NCBI GenBank assembly: GCA_007115705.1
Contig: QXEO01000211.1
Location: forward strand, 2,293,599-2,357,598
Source of the DNA: Dactylis glomerata
Taxonomy: Eukaryota; Streptophyta; Magnoliopsida; Poales; Poaceae
DNA length: 64,000 nucleotides
Direction: 5' to 3'
In this document: in pieces, positions 48,489-58,839 of the stretch
How the letters are laid out: each line of letters starts with the position of its first letter
Numbering within the stretch: the stretch's first letter is position 1
The notes under the pieces: generated by a model
What the model was told of the DNA's origin: nothing
The model's input: the letters and a program-made list of their open reading frames with translations, nothing else
The model's database searches: none
Made by a program: the position numbers and the translations under genes

Positions 48489-49275
48489 GAGGGGTAGGTC
48501 GGTGGAGGAGTTAGGGTTTCGAGTTCTGAATGCGTAAAAACAAATGGATCCAAAAAATGAGTTGTATAACTTGAGATATTCATGTTTGAATAGAGATGGG
48601 TTAGAAAAACAAAAAGAGATAAATAGAAAAAGAGGAGGGAGGCGCGCAGAGCTGGGCCGCTGCGCTGCTGGGCCAGACTCGGTCCGGTCGGCCAGATCCC
48701 TTTTTTTCGTTTTCTTTTTTCTGTTTCTTGTTTCTTTCATAACTTTTGCGTTTAAACTCCAAATGAGTTCAAACTTCTAAATTTTTCTAAAATTTAGCAC
48801 AACATTTTAAAATAGTAAGAACCAAGTTTTCACAATAAAAGTTATTCTCAAGTAAAACTTTATAAATTGGCTAAAAAGGGTTTTATTTGCATAATGCAAA
48901 ATTGAAATATGGTTTGAAAAATAATCTTTTGAAATCAGAGAAAATACTTTATAAAATAATATTTTGAAATTCATTTTCAAACATAGTTTTGAAAATGCAA
49001 ACTTTATTTAATATAAACCATTTGGTAAATACTTCCTATGCAAATAATCTTGCATAGGTTTGGATAAATACAAAATATTATTTTGAAATTATATTTTCTC
49101 AAATGAGTTCTTCAAGAAATATTAGAAAGTTTAAAATGGTTTTAATAAACTCAAAAAGTTCTAATAAAGCTTTTTAATAAACTCAAAAAATTTTAATTCC
49201 CCGTGAAAATTTAATCAATACAAACAAAACAATTTTTTTATTCCAAAATTTGATATAAAAAGTTGGTATGTTACA

Positions 49276-49830
49276 ACATTTTAGACATCATTATTCCACC
49301 ACCAAGTATCTTTAGCTTTGCTTCTACTTCCCCTTGACACTCCAAACTTCTCTGAGGACACCTTACGAATGCAAGTTGCTATCTTCATGCACATATTGTC
49401 TGCATCACCCACTTCCTCCCAAGGGACCTCCTTAATGACCCTCTCCTTGAATGCTGGAGCTACCTCCCCCTTGTCTTCCACCACTTCGTTCTAGCGACTT
49501 TGGCATGCTTATCCTGCTAGACACAAATCCGAAAGCGGAAATCAGCCACCACAAGCTTATGTTGATGGACAACACTCTCTCCTCCTTTTTTTTGAGCTAT
49601 TACTGTGGGGTTAAACCCCACAGCCCAAAATTTTATTAAATTAGGTGTCACAAGTCAAAAGGTTAGCAAAAGTTACAAACAGGGAAAAAGAAGGAAAAAA
49701 TCAGACTACTATACAGGGATGTACAACATAGGCGGCCAACACTCTCTCCTCCTTTACGCGGGCTTGGGACCGGCTATGTTGAGGCAACATAGGCGGAGTT
49801 TAAATTTCAGACAATATTGTAGAATATCTT
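49276..49830 (-). mobile_element. LINE remnant (ORF2 fragment) interrupted by a small insertion
   Basis: Minus-strand reading 49550-49281 gives HKLVVADFRFRICLAG, then KGEVAPAFKERVIKEVPWEE and KAKDTWWWNNDV, the linker between endonuclease and RT domains of plant L1-type LINE ORF2 proteins. The fragment starts where LARD E inserted, so the RT part lies beyond E. Sequence 49756-49800 (reverse complement ...GCCGGTCCCAAGCCC) continues upstream of it. At least two stops break the frame. Confidence 0.72.
49589..49736 (-). mobile_element. 5'-truncated LINE 3' end (148 bp) with 19-bp TSD
   Basis: Flanked by CAACACTCTCTCCTCCTTT at 49570-49588 and 49737-49755. On the minus strand the insert ends in a poly(A) run, preceded by a hairpin (TGGGGTTTAACCCCA) and AATAAAATT. 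Direct repeats of this length and a terminal poly(A) are the mark of target-primed reverse transcription. A SINE is less likely because no tRNA-like A/B boxes are seen. Confidence 0.78.
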
Positions 49831-50107
49831 CAAATATGAATGAAATTTATATTCTCGGTTTCAATTAAAAAACTAAATATACCAATGGGTGCTGGGGTGG
49901 GGAGAGACACCCCTCTTACGTAGATACGTACATCCGATGCACAACTGTTGCCGGACGCCATATGATGGGCACGGCTAGGATGCTTTCACAAACATTTCTA
50001 CTTTCCTATGACATGCGCATGTACAAGTAAAAAAACATTTTTTATTTTCCTTCATATTGCTATGCCAAAAAAGTTGTCATATATGTGAAGTGAAAAATAC
50101 TGATGTA

Positions 50108-50260
50108 ATTATAGAAGTATTTAATTGCAAAGATATTTGTAGACCTTATTCAATGCAAAATATATATGTACGCCTTATTATAGAAATATTTAATGCAAAA
50201 GATATGCTCAATCATATTATAGATATATATATATATAATGCAGAAGATATTGTCATTATT
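50108..50260 (+). repeat. Degenerate AT-rich direct repeats upstream of the peptide gene
   Basis: ATTATAGAAGTATTTAAT, ATTATAGAAATATTTAAT and ATTATAGATATATATATA (starting 50108, 50177, 50216), each followed by a GCAAAGATAT-like tail, plus an (AT)n run at 50221-50239. Confidence 0.6.
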
Positions 50261-50299
50261 TACCATTAAACATTGGAAAAAAAGATCTCAATATGTACC

Positions 50300-50307
50300 T
50301 ATATAAA
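50300..50307 (+). promoter_or_regulatory. TATA box of the cysteine-rich peptide gene
   Basis: TATATAAA 86 nt before the ATG, giving an expected transcript start near 50332 and a leader of about 60 nt. Confidence 0.6.
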
Positions 50308-50392
50308 CACTGTGATGAGTTAACATTGAATCATAACACGTAGTAAACAAAAAAGAAAATTATATCAGACTAGAAGGAAGGTCGTCACAAAC

Positions 50393-50811
50393 ATGGCAGT
50401 ACTCAAGAAGAGCACACTCACCCTGTTTTTGTCGTCTCTCATGATCATGGCATTTTTTCTCTCCTCATGTGATGCAAATAATAAGGTTATTACGTACTTA
50501 TGTTATGTCTGTTTATTTTTTTAGTCGATGAATGTAACCTCAATTGTATTTCCCTGCCAGAACAATTGGCCTTACAAAGCATGTTGGTGAATATGTAGAA
50601 ATACAGAAATGTAAGATGGTGAATTATCTACCAAACAATTGGCCTTACAAAGCACGTTGGTTTTGTGCAGAAACAAACAGATGGTCTTCCCCTGCCGGAA
50701 CCATGCTACGGGATTGACCTTCCTAACTGCACCGAGATGACGTGCAAGAAATTCTGCAATAACCCCGCAGCCAAATGCAACACTAACAGCGAGTGTTGCT
50801 GCCCTGTCTAA
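50393..50811 (+). CDS. Secreted cysteine-rich defensin-like peptide, two exons (77 aa)
   Basis: Exon 1 is 50393-50485 (31 codons), the intron 50486-50670 (GT...TTTTGTGCAG, phase 0), exon 2 50671-50811 (46 codons and TAA). Residues 1-28 form a signal peptide: Met, two lysines, a hydrophobic core (LTLFLSSLMIMAFFL) and cleavage predicted near CDA/NN. The mature part of about 49 residues has eight cysteines spaced C-x7-C-x4-C-x3-C-x6-C-x5-C-C-C. CxxxC followed by CxC fits a cysteine-stabilised alpha-beta fold as in plant defensin-like peptides, which act outside the cell in defence or reproduction signalling. A phase-0 intron right after the signal peptide is also usual for that class. A TATA box and a polyadenylation signal (50897) frame it. 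I do not know an exact family; the activity is an inference. An MEG/ESF1-type peptide is another possibility. Confidence 0.78.
50561..50661 (+). repeat. 28-bp direct repeat inside the peptide gene intron
   Basis: AACAATTGGCCTTACAAAGC followed by A/C-TGTTGGT-like sequence occurs at 50561-50588 and 50634-50661, one mismatch, 73 bp apart. The first copy directly follows a strong alternative acceptor (TCCCTGCCAG, 50551-50560). Confidence 0.8.
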
Positions 50812-50896
50812 TGAAATGATAAGAAACATAGATGGCATGAATCGTCCAATGCATGCATGCAATTGGAATATATATGTACTAACTATAGTACATCAA

Positions 50897-50902
50897 AATA
50901 AA
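50897..50902 (+). terminator. Polyadenylation signal of the peptide gene
   Basis: AATAAA 86 nt after the stop codon, followed by T-rich sequence. Confidence 0.5.
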
Positions 50903-52509
50903 TCTTTTGTTATCTTTGTACTTTACGACTTGTGCAAGTTTTGTTGCTTATCCAGTATGTAATTGATGGAGATTCTCATGAATTTGTTGTGGAAACTACT
51001 TAGATACTAATAAATTTGTTTTCTAGCCCCCATTCCACATGCCGTCTCCCCTCTATAGTTCCTCTATGCCACCGGCGATTTCCCTTTCTAGTTAATCCGC
51101 TCTGCCACCTGTTGCATGCCCAACCTACATCGACGCTCCCTTTATTACGATTGCAGGGTTGCTTGTGTGTTCGCTATCTGAGATAGAGCCGAGGCTTACA
51201 AAGCAAGCGGAGGTGGGTCGAGCCAGAACCGCAAGAGTCTCTGACGAGCCTGGAGCTCCTCAGCCGCCTCCTCGACAAGGTATTGGATGTCATCATCTTG
51301 TTCCTTCCACCAAGTCCCTTGTAAATGACACCCAGCAGTTTGACGCTATCTTTGCGCATAGTGAATATTCCATTTCTAAATTATATCGACCCCAATCTGG
51401 ATGCACTAGAATTTTTTATCTCTAAATCCTATCGACCTCAAAATGATGCAGTTGTTGGATTTCTTACATGTTTTTCTTGAATTTATTTGTTGTTAAATGT
51501 TAATCACTCCAGAAAAAGCATAGATTACATAGAGTTAAACCTATTATGAGTTTGGACTAGTAGAGCAATATTTGGTAGAAGAGCATCCACATTAGTGTTT
51601 TATATTTTGGTAAAATTTTCCCTATTTACAATGAAAAATTTGATGATCAAAACTGCATCCACGAAACTCTAAAGGTAAGGAACATGTTAAGGAATATATA
51701 TGTTCTTCAACAGAACTCAATTCACACAAGATGCATCTCACCTAATATTGGTTAGATGCCAACTATGAAGAATTTCCCTTTCTGTTTTTGTAGCCGCTAT
51801 ACTTAATTTCTTCTCTCCTTTTATAGTTTGAAATGATGGAATGTAAAATGTGCTATAGTATAACCTGCTCTATACCATTGAAAGCGTTGATCTCCATTTC
51901 AGATAAATATATAGTTTGAACAACAATCCTAACAGGACACCTGATATATATTAACTTTGCCAAGTTCTTTGTTTTGAACGTAACATTGCCCAAAGTATTG
52001 AGGTTTGGAGTCATCTTTATGCAGAGTGATTAATGTGGGATACTTAGTGCAAGCGGCTAAAACTGTACTAAAAGATAAGTTCGATGTTGGAAGGATTAAA
52101 AGAGTCACACATGACATATCTATAGGTTATCCCTTTGTTTGCACATTATGACCATGGGAGTTGTTGATCTAGAGAAACTAGACGGATGATCTTAAAGTTT
52201 GGTGATGATTTCTTTGTTATCATGAAAGTTTATTAATTTTGAGATATTAGTTTATGTTCAAATATTCTGCATGTTGTGAATAATATCTTCTCTTACTAAA
52301 TTAATAAATTTAAGACATGATGTTCTTCATATGAACATGGTCAATTCTTAGAGCACATTTGGTATCCAACAATTTGAGCAGGAACCGTGTCGAACTCATT
52401 TACAATTTCAATGGGCCATCTATTTGGCTTCAACAGAATTAGACATAGAACTTAGTTGACAATTCCATCTAGGCCGGCACATATGTAACTACAATTTCAA
52501 ACAGGGACC
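50903..52509. other. Unassigned intergenic sequence
   Basis: No gene or element recognised. A short GC-richer stretch at 51150-51300 has an acceptor-like ATTGCAG (51149-51156) and a 60-codon open frame on each strand, possibly a gene or transposon fragment, but nothing recognisable is encoded. Confidence 0.5.
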
Positions 52510-53022
52510 TTGTGTTTGTCTATTTTTAAAGCATGCCTCTACCCCTCCTTTCAACCGCCCCCATCATTGGCCAATTCTGGTCAACTCCAGCGAGCCCTCA
52601 TGCGACTGACCAGATTGCAAAAGCTAAAAGATGTCGTGTTCAGGTATGCGATAGTTATAGAACAAGGCTTAGATGCACACTATCTTGTGAATCGTAATTT
52701 GGAGAAAAAGGTGGAGCTTTATGAGGCTACAATTATAGACCTAGACGACCAGTTCCTTTGGTGCAATGACATACTAGACAAGATGCAGTGCACTTTGTTG
52801 GATCAGGGGAATCAGAACTGCAAGAACAAGGAACGCTTCAAGAAGATCGGCAAAGGAGCAACCTTCAAGATGAATGATCCTTCCGCTTCTTTCGGCAATG
52901 TAAGATCTTTTTCTTGGACGATTGATGAGCAAGTGATGGCAGCAATTGTATTCTTTAAATTCCACTTGTTGGGACTCCAGGCGCGGAGTGATACAAAAAA
53001 AGAATTTTCCCTGCAAGGGTGA
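52510..53022 (+). CDS. Hypothetical ORF, 170 aa, with possible coiled coil
   Basis: Open for 170 codons. Residues about 25-80 (LQRALMRLTRLQKLKDVVF, NRNLEKKVELYEATI) are helical and charged; the rest has no motif I recognise. The best-looking part (52580-52898) ends at a good donor, GCAAT/GTAAGA, so this may be one exon of a gene or a captured fragment, the remaining codons then being intron. No promoter or matching exon was found. Solo LTR F inserted 120 bp downstream. Confidence 0.35.
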   Translation: MCLSIFKACLYPSFQPPPSLANSGQLQRALMRLTRLQKLKDVVFRYAIVIEQGLDAHYLVNRNLEKKVELYEATIIDLDDQFLWCNDILDKMQCTLLDQGNQNCKNKERFKKIGKGATFKMNDPSASFGNVRSFSWTIDEQVMAAIVFFKFHLLGLQARSDTKKEFSLQG

Positions 53023-53144
53023 CTTGAGGGTTTATATCGAACTCTCGCGGAAGAAAAGGTGGTTCTTTGTGCACACTCTTGAAACAACCTGCAATAGAAG
53101 AACAAAACTTTCGCGTACCCAACTAACTGCGATGTTTGTCAAGC

Positions 53145-54765
53145 TGATACGTCTCAAACGTATCTATAATTTTTGATGCTCCATGCTTGTTTATACACCA
53201 TTTGTTTTGTGTTCTGTTACACTTCGTGGCGTTTGTATGCATTTTCCGGAACTACCCTATTAACGAGATGCCACAGTGTCAGTTCCCTATTTTCTGCTAT
53301 TTTTGTGTTTTAGAAAAGCTACATAGGAAATATTCTCGTATTTGGACCAAAGAAAAGCCGAAGTTCCTATTTTTCCCGACACGAGACGGAGTCCAAAGCA
53401 GAGACGGAGGGGAGCCAGGGGCCAGCCACACCATAGGGTGGCGCGGCCTAGCCCTTGGTCGCACCACCAGGTGGTGGGGCCACCTGGCCTACCTCCTGAC
53501 GCCGACCTCCCCCCTATATATTCTCCTCGGCGAGAAAACCTAAAGACCCGATCAATTTTCCACGAAACATACTGCAAGCCACCGCCGTCATTGACACGAG
53601 ATCGGGAGGGTCTAGAATCTCTTCCTGGCACCCTGCCGGAGAGGGGAATCACCACCGGAGGCCTTCTTCATCACCATGCCTGCCTTCAGAGTGATGCGTG
53701 AGTAGTCTACCTTGGACTACGGGTCCATAGCAGTAGCTAGATGGTTGTCTTCTCCTCCATGTGATTCAAGTTTAGATCCTGTGAGCTGCCTATCATGATC
53801 AAGATCATCTTTATGTAATTCTACATGTTGTGTTTGTTGGGATGCGATGAATGTTGAGTACTTTGTCAAGTTGATTTACTGATTTATCATCTCTATGTTG
53901 TTTATGATCTTGCATATTCTCCGTTGCTAGTAGATATCTTGGCCGAGTAGATGCTAGTGACTCCAGGAGGGAGTATTTATGCTCGATAGTGGGTTCATGC
54001 CTCTTGTAATCTGGGGGAGTGACAGAAATCTCTAAGGTTGTAGATGTGCTATTGCTACTAGGGAGAAAACAACAATCTTGTGTTCAAGGATATTTGTATT
54101 GTTTAAATTACACACTTTGCTTAAGGCGATAATCTGTTGCTTGCAACTTAATACCCAACGGTTGCTCGGATGACTTCCGGCGGGTGGATTATTAGTCATA
54201 GATGCAGTTGGATTACGGTCTATGTATTATATTGTAATGCCCAAGTGAATCTCATAGTGATCCTCATGACATTTGTATGCTTTTTTTATTCGATCAGTTG
54301 CCCAACTATAATTTGTTTACTCAGCATGTTATTTATCTTATGGAGAGGCACCTCTAGTGAACTGTGGACCCTGCTCCATTCTTTTACATTCTTATTACCG
54401 TTTACTATTTACTCACATTATTTACATTCTCGTAAACTATTATCTTTTACCACATGATACGTTTAATCCTTTGTTTACAGCAAACCAGTGAGATTTACAA
54501 CCTCACTGTAAGTTGGGGCAAAGTACTTGGTTGTGTTGTGTGCAGGTTCCACGCTGCTACTGGTGCAAAGCTACGCCCCAGATAAGGCGCCATATATAAA
54601 CTATTTGGAGTTGTTGCCAAGCCATCGAGCATTAACCTTCGGAAGTTGGTTCTTTCTCCTACTGGTTCGATAAAACTTGGTTTTATACTGAGGGAAGACT
54701 TGCTGCTGTGCTCATCATACCTTCCTCTTGGGTTTCCCAACTGGGCGGTCATCTACACGCCATCA
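53145..54765 (+). repeat. Element F: solo Athila-lineage (Sabrina-like) LTR, 1621 bp
   Basis: TGATACGTC...GCCATCA, closely similar to the LTR of element A through the promoter region (TATATA 53515-53520) and the 3' part. No PBS, body or second LTR adjoins it. Flanks CAAGC (53140-53144) and CAGGC (54766-54770) are a TSD with one mismatch, so it is a solo LTR left by LTR-LTR recombination. Confidence 0.88.
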
Positions 54766-54770
54766 CAGGC

Positions 54771-55131
54771 CAGCTTGCCAGTTCACAAAACAAAACCGAA
54801 TTAGTAAGGAGTGTTTTTTTTATTTTTGTGTGTAGGAGAACTGAAATAAAATGGCATGCAAATAACAAAGAAAACTCTTATGGCTAAAATAGGACCAAGG
54901 ATCATAGGATTAACTTGATCTTCCTCTCTTATGGGTGGCAGTGGGACCCAACCCCTCCTAACCCGACAGGTACCTGCATCAAATGGAGGAGGGTTTGGTT
55001 GAGAAAAAATCCACGAGTATGCTTATCGGTAAAAATCTAGACCCATCGGGTCTAGGGAGGCGGGTCTAGAGGTTGTGAACCCATACCCATAGATCGGGCT
55101 ATGACACATGGACCCCACTTGTCATTGTGAC
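54771..55131. other. Unassigned sequence between solo LTR F and element G
   Basis: No gene seen. Contains a short inverted motif, AGACCCATCGGGTCTAGG and neighbouring GGGTCTAGAGG copies (about 55030-55070), and GGACCCCACTTGTCA, a string common in grass intergenic DNA. Confidence 0.5.
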
Positions 55132-55889
55132 TGTCGTGGGGATGCCTATCTGGGTAGGCCAAGGGAGAGCCATCTGCTGGCTGATGTCCCAGGGATCACC
55201 GCGACATCCAGCCAAAGAGGTCGGCTTCGATCGAAGGGCCGGCTGCGCCAGCAGCCAGCTGGCATCTTCATCATTAGAGGCCCGAGCCGGCAAAGACGAT
55301 GAAAACCCTCCAACAGATGCTTTATCAAAAGCAGCATGGCCCCCCACAAGATCGACAGTGGCCAGAGACCAGCGTGACGCCAGCCACGCTCGGCCTCCAC
55401 CAACTGCAATGGGCAAGCCCCTCCTCCACGAAAGGATCCAAGGCAGACAGGAAGCATATGCTCCAAATATGTTGGTCCAAGGGGAAAATGCGCTTTATAA
55501 AGCGACCTGCGCCCAGACAGAGGGCTAGAGGACGGCGAGGCCCACGTCAAGACCACAGCCATGGAGGAGCCGGTAGCCAGGCCGCCGGACACCAAACTGT
55601 AACCAGGTCCCTGCCTATAAAAGGGGGCCTGGACCCTTAGAGTAGGGAGATCGAACTCTTCTTCTTCTACCTCTAGACAATACAGCTCTAGGAGCCTTGT
55701 AAGCCACCGTGTGTTGAGAATAAACAATAAGGCATGAAGTAGGGGTGTTACCTCCGGAGTGGAGGGCCCTAAATCTGGGTACATGCTCGTGTCCTAGCTA
55801 CCCAATCTCGAGCTGGACCCGTGGTTGCACACAGTCGAGCCCCTCCGTTAAGCCATCCCCATGGCTACTGTCTCCAAAATACCACGACA
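55132..55889 (+). repeat. 5' LTR of element G (758 bp)
   Basis: Terminal inverted repeat TGTCGTGG/CCACGACA, perfect over 8 bp. TATAAAA at 55616-55622. Left flank GTGAC (55127-55131) would be one TSD copy. Confidence 0.85.
55616..55622 (+). promoter_or_regulatory. TATA box of element G LTR
   Basis: CTATAAAAGGGGGC, a strong TATA context about 485 bp into the LTR. Confidence 0.6.
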
Positions 55890-55891
55890 GT

Positions 55892-55909
55892 TGGCGCCCA
55901 CCGTGGGGC
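55892..55909 (+). other. PBS of element G
   Basis: TGGCGCCCACCGTGGGGC, 2 nt after the LTR. This PBS type is usual in grass Gypsy elements; I do not assign the tRNA. Confidence 0.7.
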
Positions 55910-55910
55910 A

Positions 55911-57130
55911 ATGCGTGGCAGCGACCGGAGTGAAGTTTTGGCCGGGATCCCCATCGACCCTCGATGAGAAGGTCACCTCCGGCTTTGTCTGGAGGTTTGG
56001 TACCTTCGACTACATCAGCGACAACCTCACCTGCTTCAAGGACAGGTTCGGCGACAGCAGCTCCTTCTTCGATGTCAGCGGCCACCGCTTCTACGTCGCC
56101 AAGCCCTTCCCGGAGGAGGTAACTGACGTGCTTGACCCTCTCTGTGACGTAGGCTCAAGCTGCAGGGAAAGCAGCAACCTTGGCGCCATGGTCAAAGTGA
56201 TGGCCCGCGCCCGCCGCTTGAACGCCTTCTTCCATAGGAGCAGAACGCTTCACTCCAAGAGCAGGACACCTCGGACATCGCCGTCATGGACCTACGTGCA
56301 CTACTCGACCACATCGTCGACCCGTCCAAGTCGCAGAGGCCTTGGAATGGACGCGCCTCGTCCTCCTCAGCAAGGTGCCCGAGGATGAAGACGCCCAATG
56401 CCGCATGAGCACCACGCTCCGCGAGTTCTACGACGCACATGGAGTCACGCCGGCCGAGCTAGCTCATGGCTTGCGGTGCGGCCATGGACTCCCTGCTGCG
56501 GGCCCAAGCCAGATCCAGATCTAGCGGCCTCCATCATCAGGCCAAGGCTCGGAGGGGCGCGACCGGGGTGGTCGTGCTCCAAGCTGCAACGGCTGAGGGT
56601 GCTGCGCCCAGCGGGCAGGCGGAGATGACCGACCACATCAAGTCCCAGTTCTAGCGGCTGAGCTGAGATCTCAGGCTCGCCAGCCGGCTCTACACGTTCA
56701 TCTGTGGCTTGACCACATGAAGGTGCTCACCAAGGGCTCTGCCAGCTCGAAGCGAGCGACGGCTGATCAAGGAGGCCCGGGGGCTGCCGGCAGTGGCCAT
56801 GGGTGCAAGGAGAGCAAGTACACCCTTGATGCAGCGCACGACCAGCCGTGCAAATTCCACAGCACCCCCGGCAAGGAAGCGACCCACTCCACGCGGCAGT
56901 GCCGCTTCATCAAGGAGCTAGAGAAATGCGCTCAGCAACTCCCTGGAGCCCTGCAAGCGCAGCCGGTGGGAGGTCAGGAGGACTATCAGCACGAGCCGGC
57001 TGCTAAGAAGCCAGACCAAGGCAATGACAAGTTCCCGGCTGTCATCGAGCAGTACCACATCTTCACCACTCCGAGGAAAGATAAAAGGAATGACCTTTGG
57101 TACGAGGCGGAGGTGAACGCTGTCATGCCA
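55911..57130 (+). pseudogene. Element G gag
   Basis: Frames change several times between 55911 and 56716. The readable C-terminal part (from 56717) has the Cys/His cluster CKFHSTPGKEATHSTRQC, the Tat-lineage form of the gag zinc knuckle, followed by a charged linker leading directly into the protease in the same frame. Confidence 0.72.
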
Positions 57131-57470
57131 GCGGAGCCCCAGTACATGCACTGGTCCGAGGCGGCTATCACTTGGGGGCGCGAGGACCATCCGCCATTGA
57201 TGCCTAGTCCTGGAGAGTATGCTCTGGTCCTGGATCCCATCATGCGCTCCGACACGCACACCTGCCGTTTCTCCCGCGTGCTCATCGACGGCGGCAACAA
57301 CATCAACCTTCTGTACCGGAGCTCAATGGAGAAGCTGGGCATCCCAATTGCTCAGCTGAAGCCAGTCACCAGTGGAGCAGTTCCAGCCGGCCAACGACAC
57401 TAAGAAGATCTTGTTGGACGAGAGCGACCCATCCAAGTTCGTAATCATCAGCACCGGCCTCTCTGCCAAA
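57131..57470 (+). pseudogene. Element G aspartic protease
   Basis: RVLIDGGNNINLLY (about 57277-57318) corresponds to the protease active site; the usual DGGSS/A turn reads DGGNN here. The frame is lost at about 57400 and resumes in another frame before RT. Confidence 0.72.
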
Positions 57471-57536
57471 TAGGAAAGCGAGCTCACCAGCTTCCTCCGT
57501 GAGAATCGTGACATCTTCGCATGGCCTCCAAAAGAC

Positions 57537-58725
57537 ATGCCAGGTGTGCCGAGGGAGCTGGCTGAGCACTCACTTCATGTCCGGCCAGATGCCAAGCCGG
57601 TCAAGCAACCGCTGCGGCGCTTTGCAGAAGAGAAGAGGAAGGCCATTGGTGAAGAGATCGCACGGCTCCTTACAACCGGCTTCATCATGGAAGTGTTTTA
57701 CTCTGACTGGTTGGCGAACCGAGTCTTGGCCCTGAAGAAGAACAATACTTGGTGCATCTGTATTGACTACACAAGCCTCAACAAGGCTTGCCCCAAGGAT
57801 CCCTTCGCGCTACCGCACATCAACCAGGTGATCGACTCCACAGCCGGCTGCAACCTGCTATGCTTCCTGGACGCCTATTCGGGCTACCACCAGATCCCAC
57901 CATACCAGCCGGATCAGATCAAGACGTCCTTCATCACCCCGTACGGAGCCTGCTGCTACGTCACCATGCCTTTCGGCCTGAAGAACGCTGGAGCAACTTA
58001 CCAGCGAATGATGCAGCAATGTCTGCAAGGGCAGATAGGGTGAAACGTGCACGCCTACATGCATGATGTGGTGGTGAAAACCAAGTAGAGCAGCACACTT
58101 CTTGACGACCTCAAGGAGACCTTCGCCAACTTGCGACGCTATCGTATGAAGCTCAATCCTAAGAAGTGCACCTTCGGCGTGCCAGCTGAACAGCTCCTAG
58201 GTTATATCATTTCCCAGCGAGGGATCAAGGATAACCCCTCGAAGATAAAAGCCATTGAGGCCCTAGAGCCGCCCACCGAGCTCAGAGATGTGCAGAAGTT
58301 TGCCGGCTGCTTGGCCTCGCCCAGTCGATTTGTCAGCCGGCTCGGAGAGAAGGCGATGCCACTGTATCAGCTGATGAAGAAATAGACCATTTCGTTTGGT
58401 CCCAGCGTGCTGATGATGCCTTCAACGACCTCAAGCGAGCTCTGTCCACAGCGCCAGTCCTGGCAGCGCCGGCTTCGCGAGAACCAATGCTGCTCTACAT
58501 CGCAGCCACTCCGCGAGTCATTAGCATCGGGATCATGGTGGAACGTGCCGAAGAAGGCAAGGAGCTGCCGGTTCAGCGCCCGGTGTACTATCTGAGTGAA
58601 GTGCTCACCCTCTCCAAGCAGAACTACCCGCATTACCAGAAGGTGGCGTACGGTGTGTACATAGCAGCTAGGAAGCTGAAGCACTACTTCCGGTGGTTAG
58701 CACCACCCCTCTCTCGGAGATGATC
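57537..58725 (+). pseudogene. Element G reverse transcriptase
   Basis: 57537-58043 has IDYTSLNKACPKDPFALPHI, FLDAYSGYHQI and FGLKNAGATYQRMM, then TGA. The same domain continues with AYMHDVVVKTK, where the catalytic YVDD has become YMHD (first Asp to His), followed by TAG. 58131-58385 carries KLNPKKCTFGVP and the connection region to another stop, and 58487-58723 the thumb/RNase H link. It cannot be catalytic. Confidence 0.88.
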
Positions 58726-58839
58726 AGATGCAAAGATGCTACTGGCAGAGTGGCTAAATGGGCGATCGTGCTAGCCGCTCACACCATTCAGTACAAGCAC
58801 AGGACGACGATCAAGTCCCAGATCCTGGAAGATTTCTTT

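Larger units (their letters stand above)
45635..49275 (-). mobile_element. Element E: LARD-type, 5' LTR plus 50 bp of body
   Basis: LTR 45685-49275 (3591 bp, TGTAGC...GTTACA) and 50 bp of body holding the PBS (45670-45681); the body sequence matches that of J just left of its right LTR (AAACCTAGGGTCTCGATCCTA). Element D is inserted in the body at 45634/45635, so the rest of E would lie to the left of D, outside the window. E is the outermost layer of the nest; its right flank ACATT (49276-49280) lies in a LINE remnant. Confidence 0.85.

Noticed and set aside
50486..50560. Shorter intron ending at TCCCTGCCAG as the main peptide-gene model
   Set aside because: It leads to a stop after about nine codons and drops all mature cysteines; kept only as a possible isoform.
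55146..55784. 212-codon minus-strand ORF
   Set aside because: Lies wholly inside the element G LTR, runs against the element and has no recognised domain.
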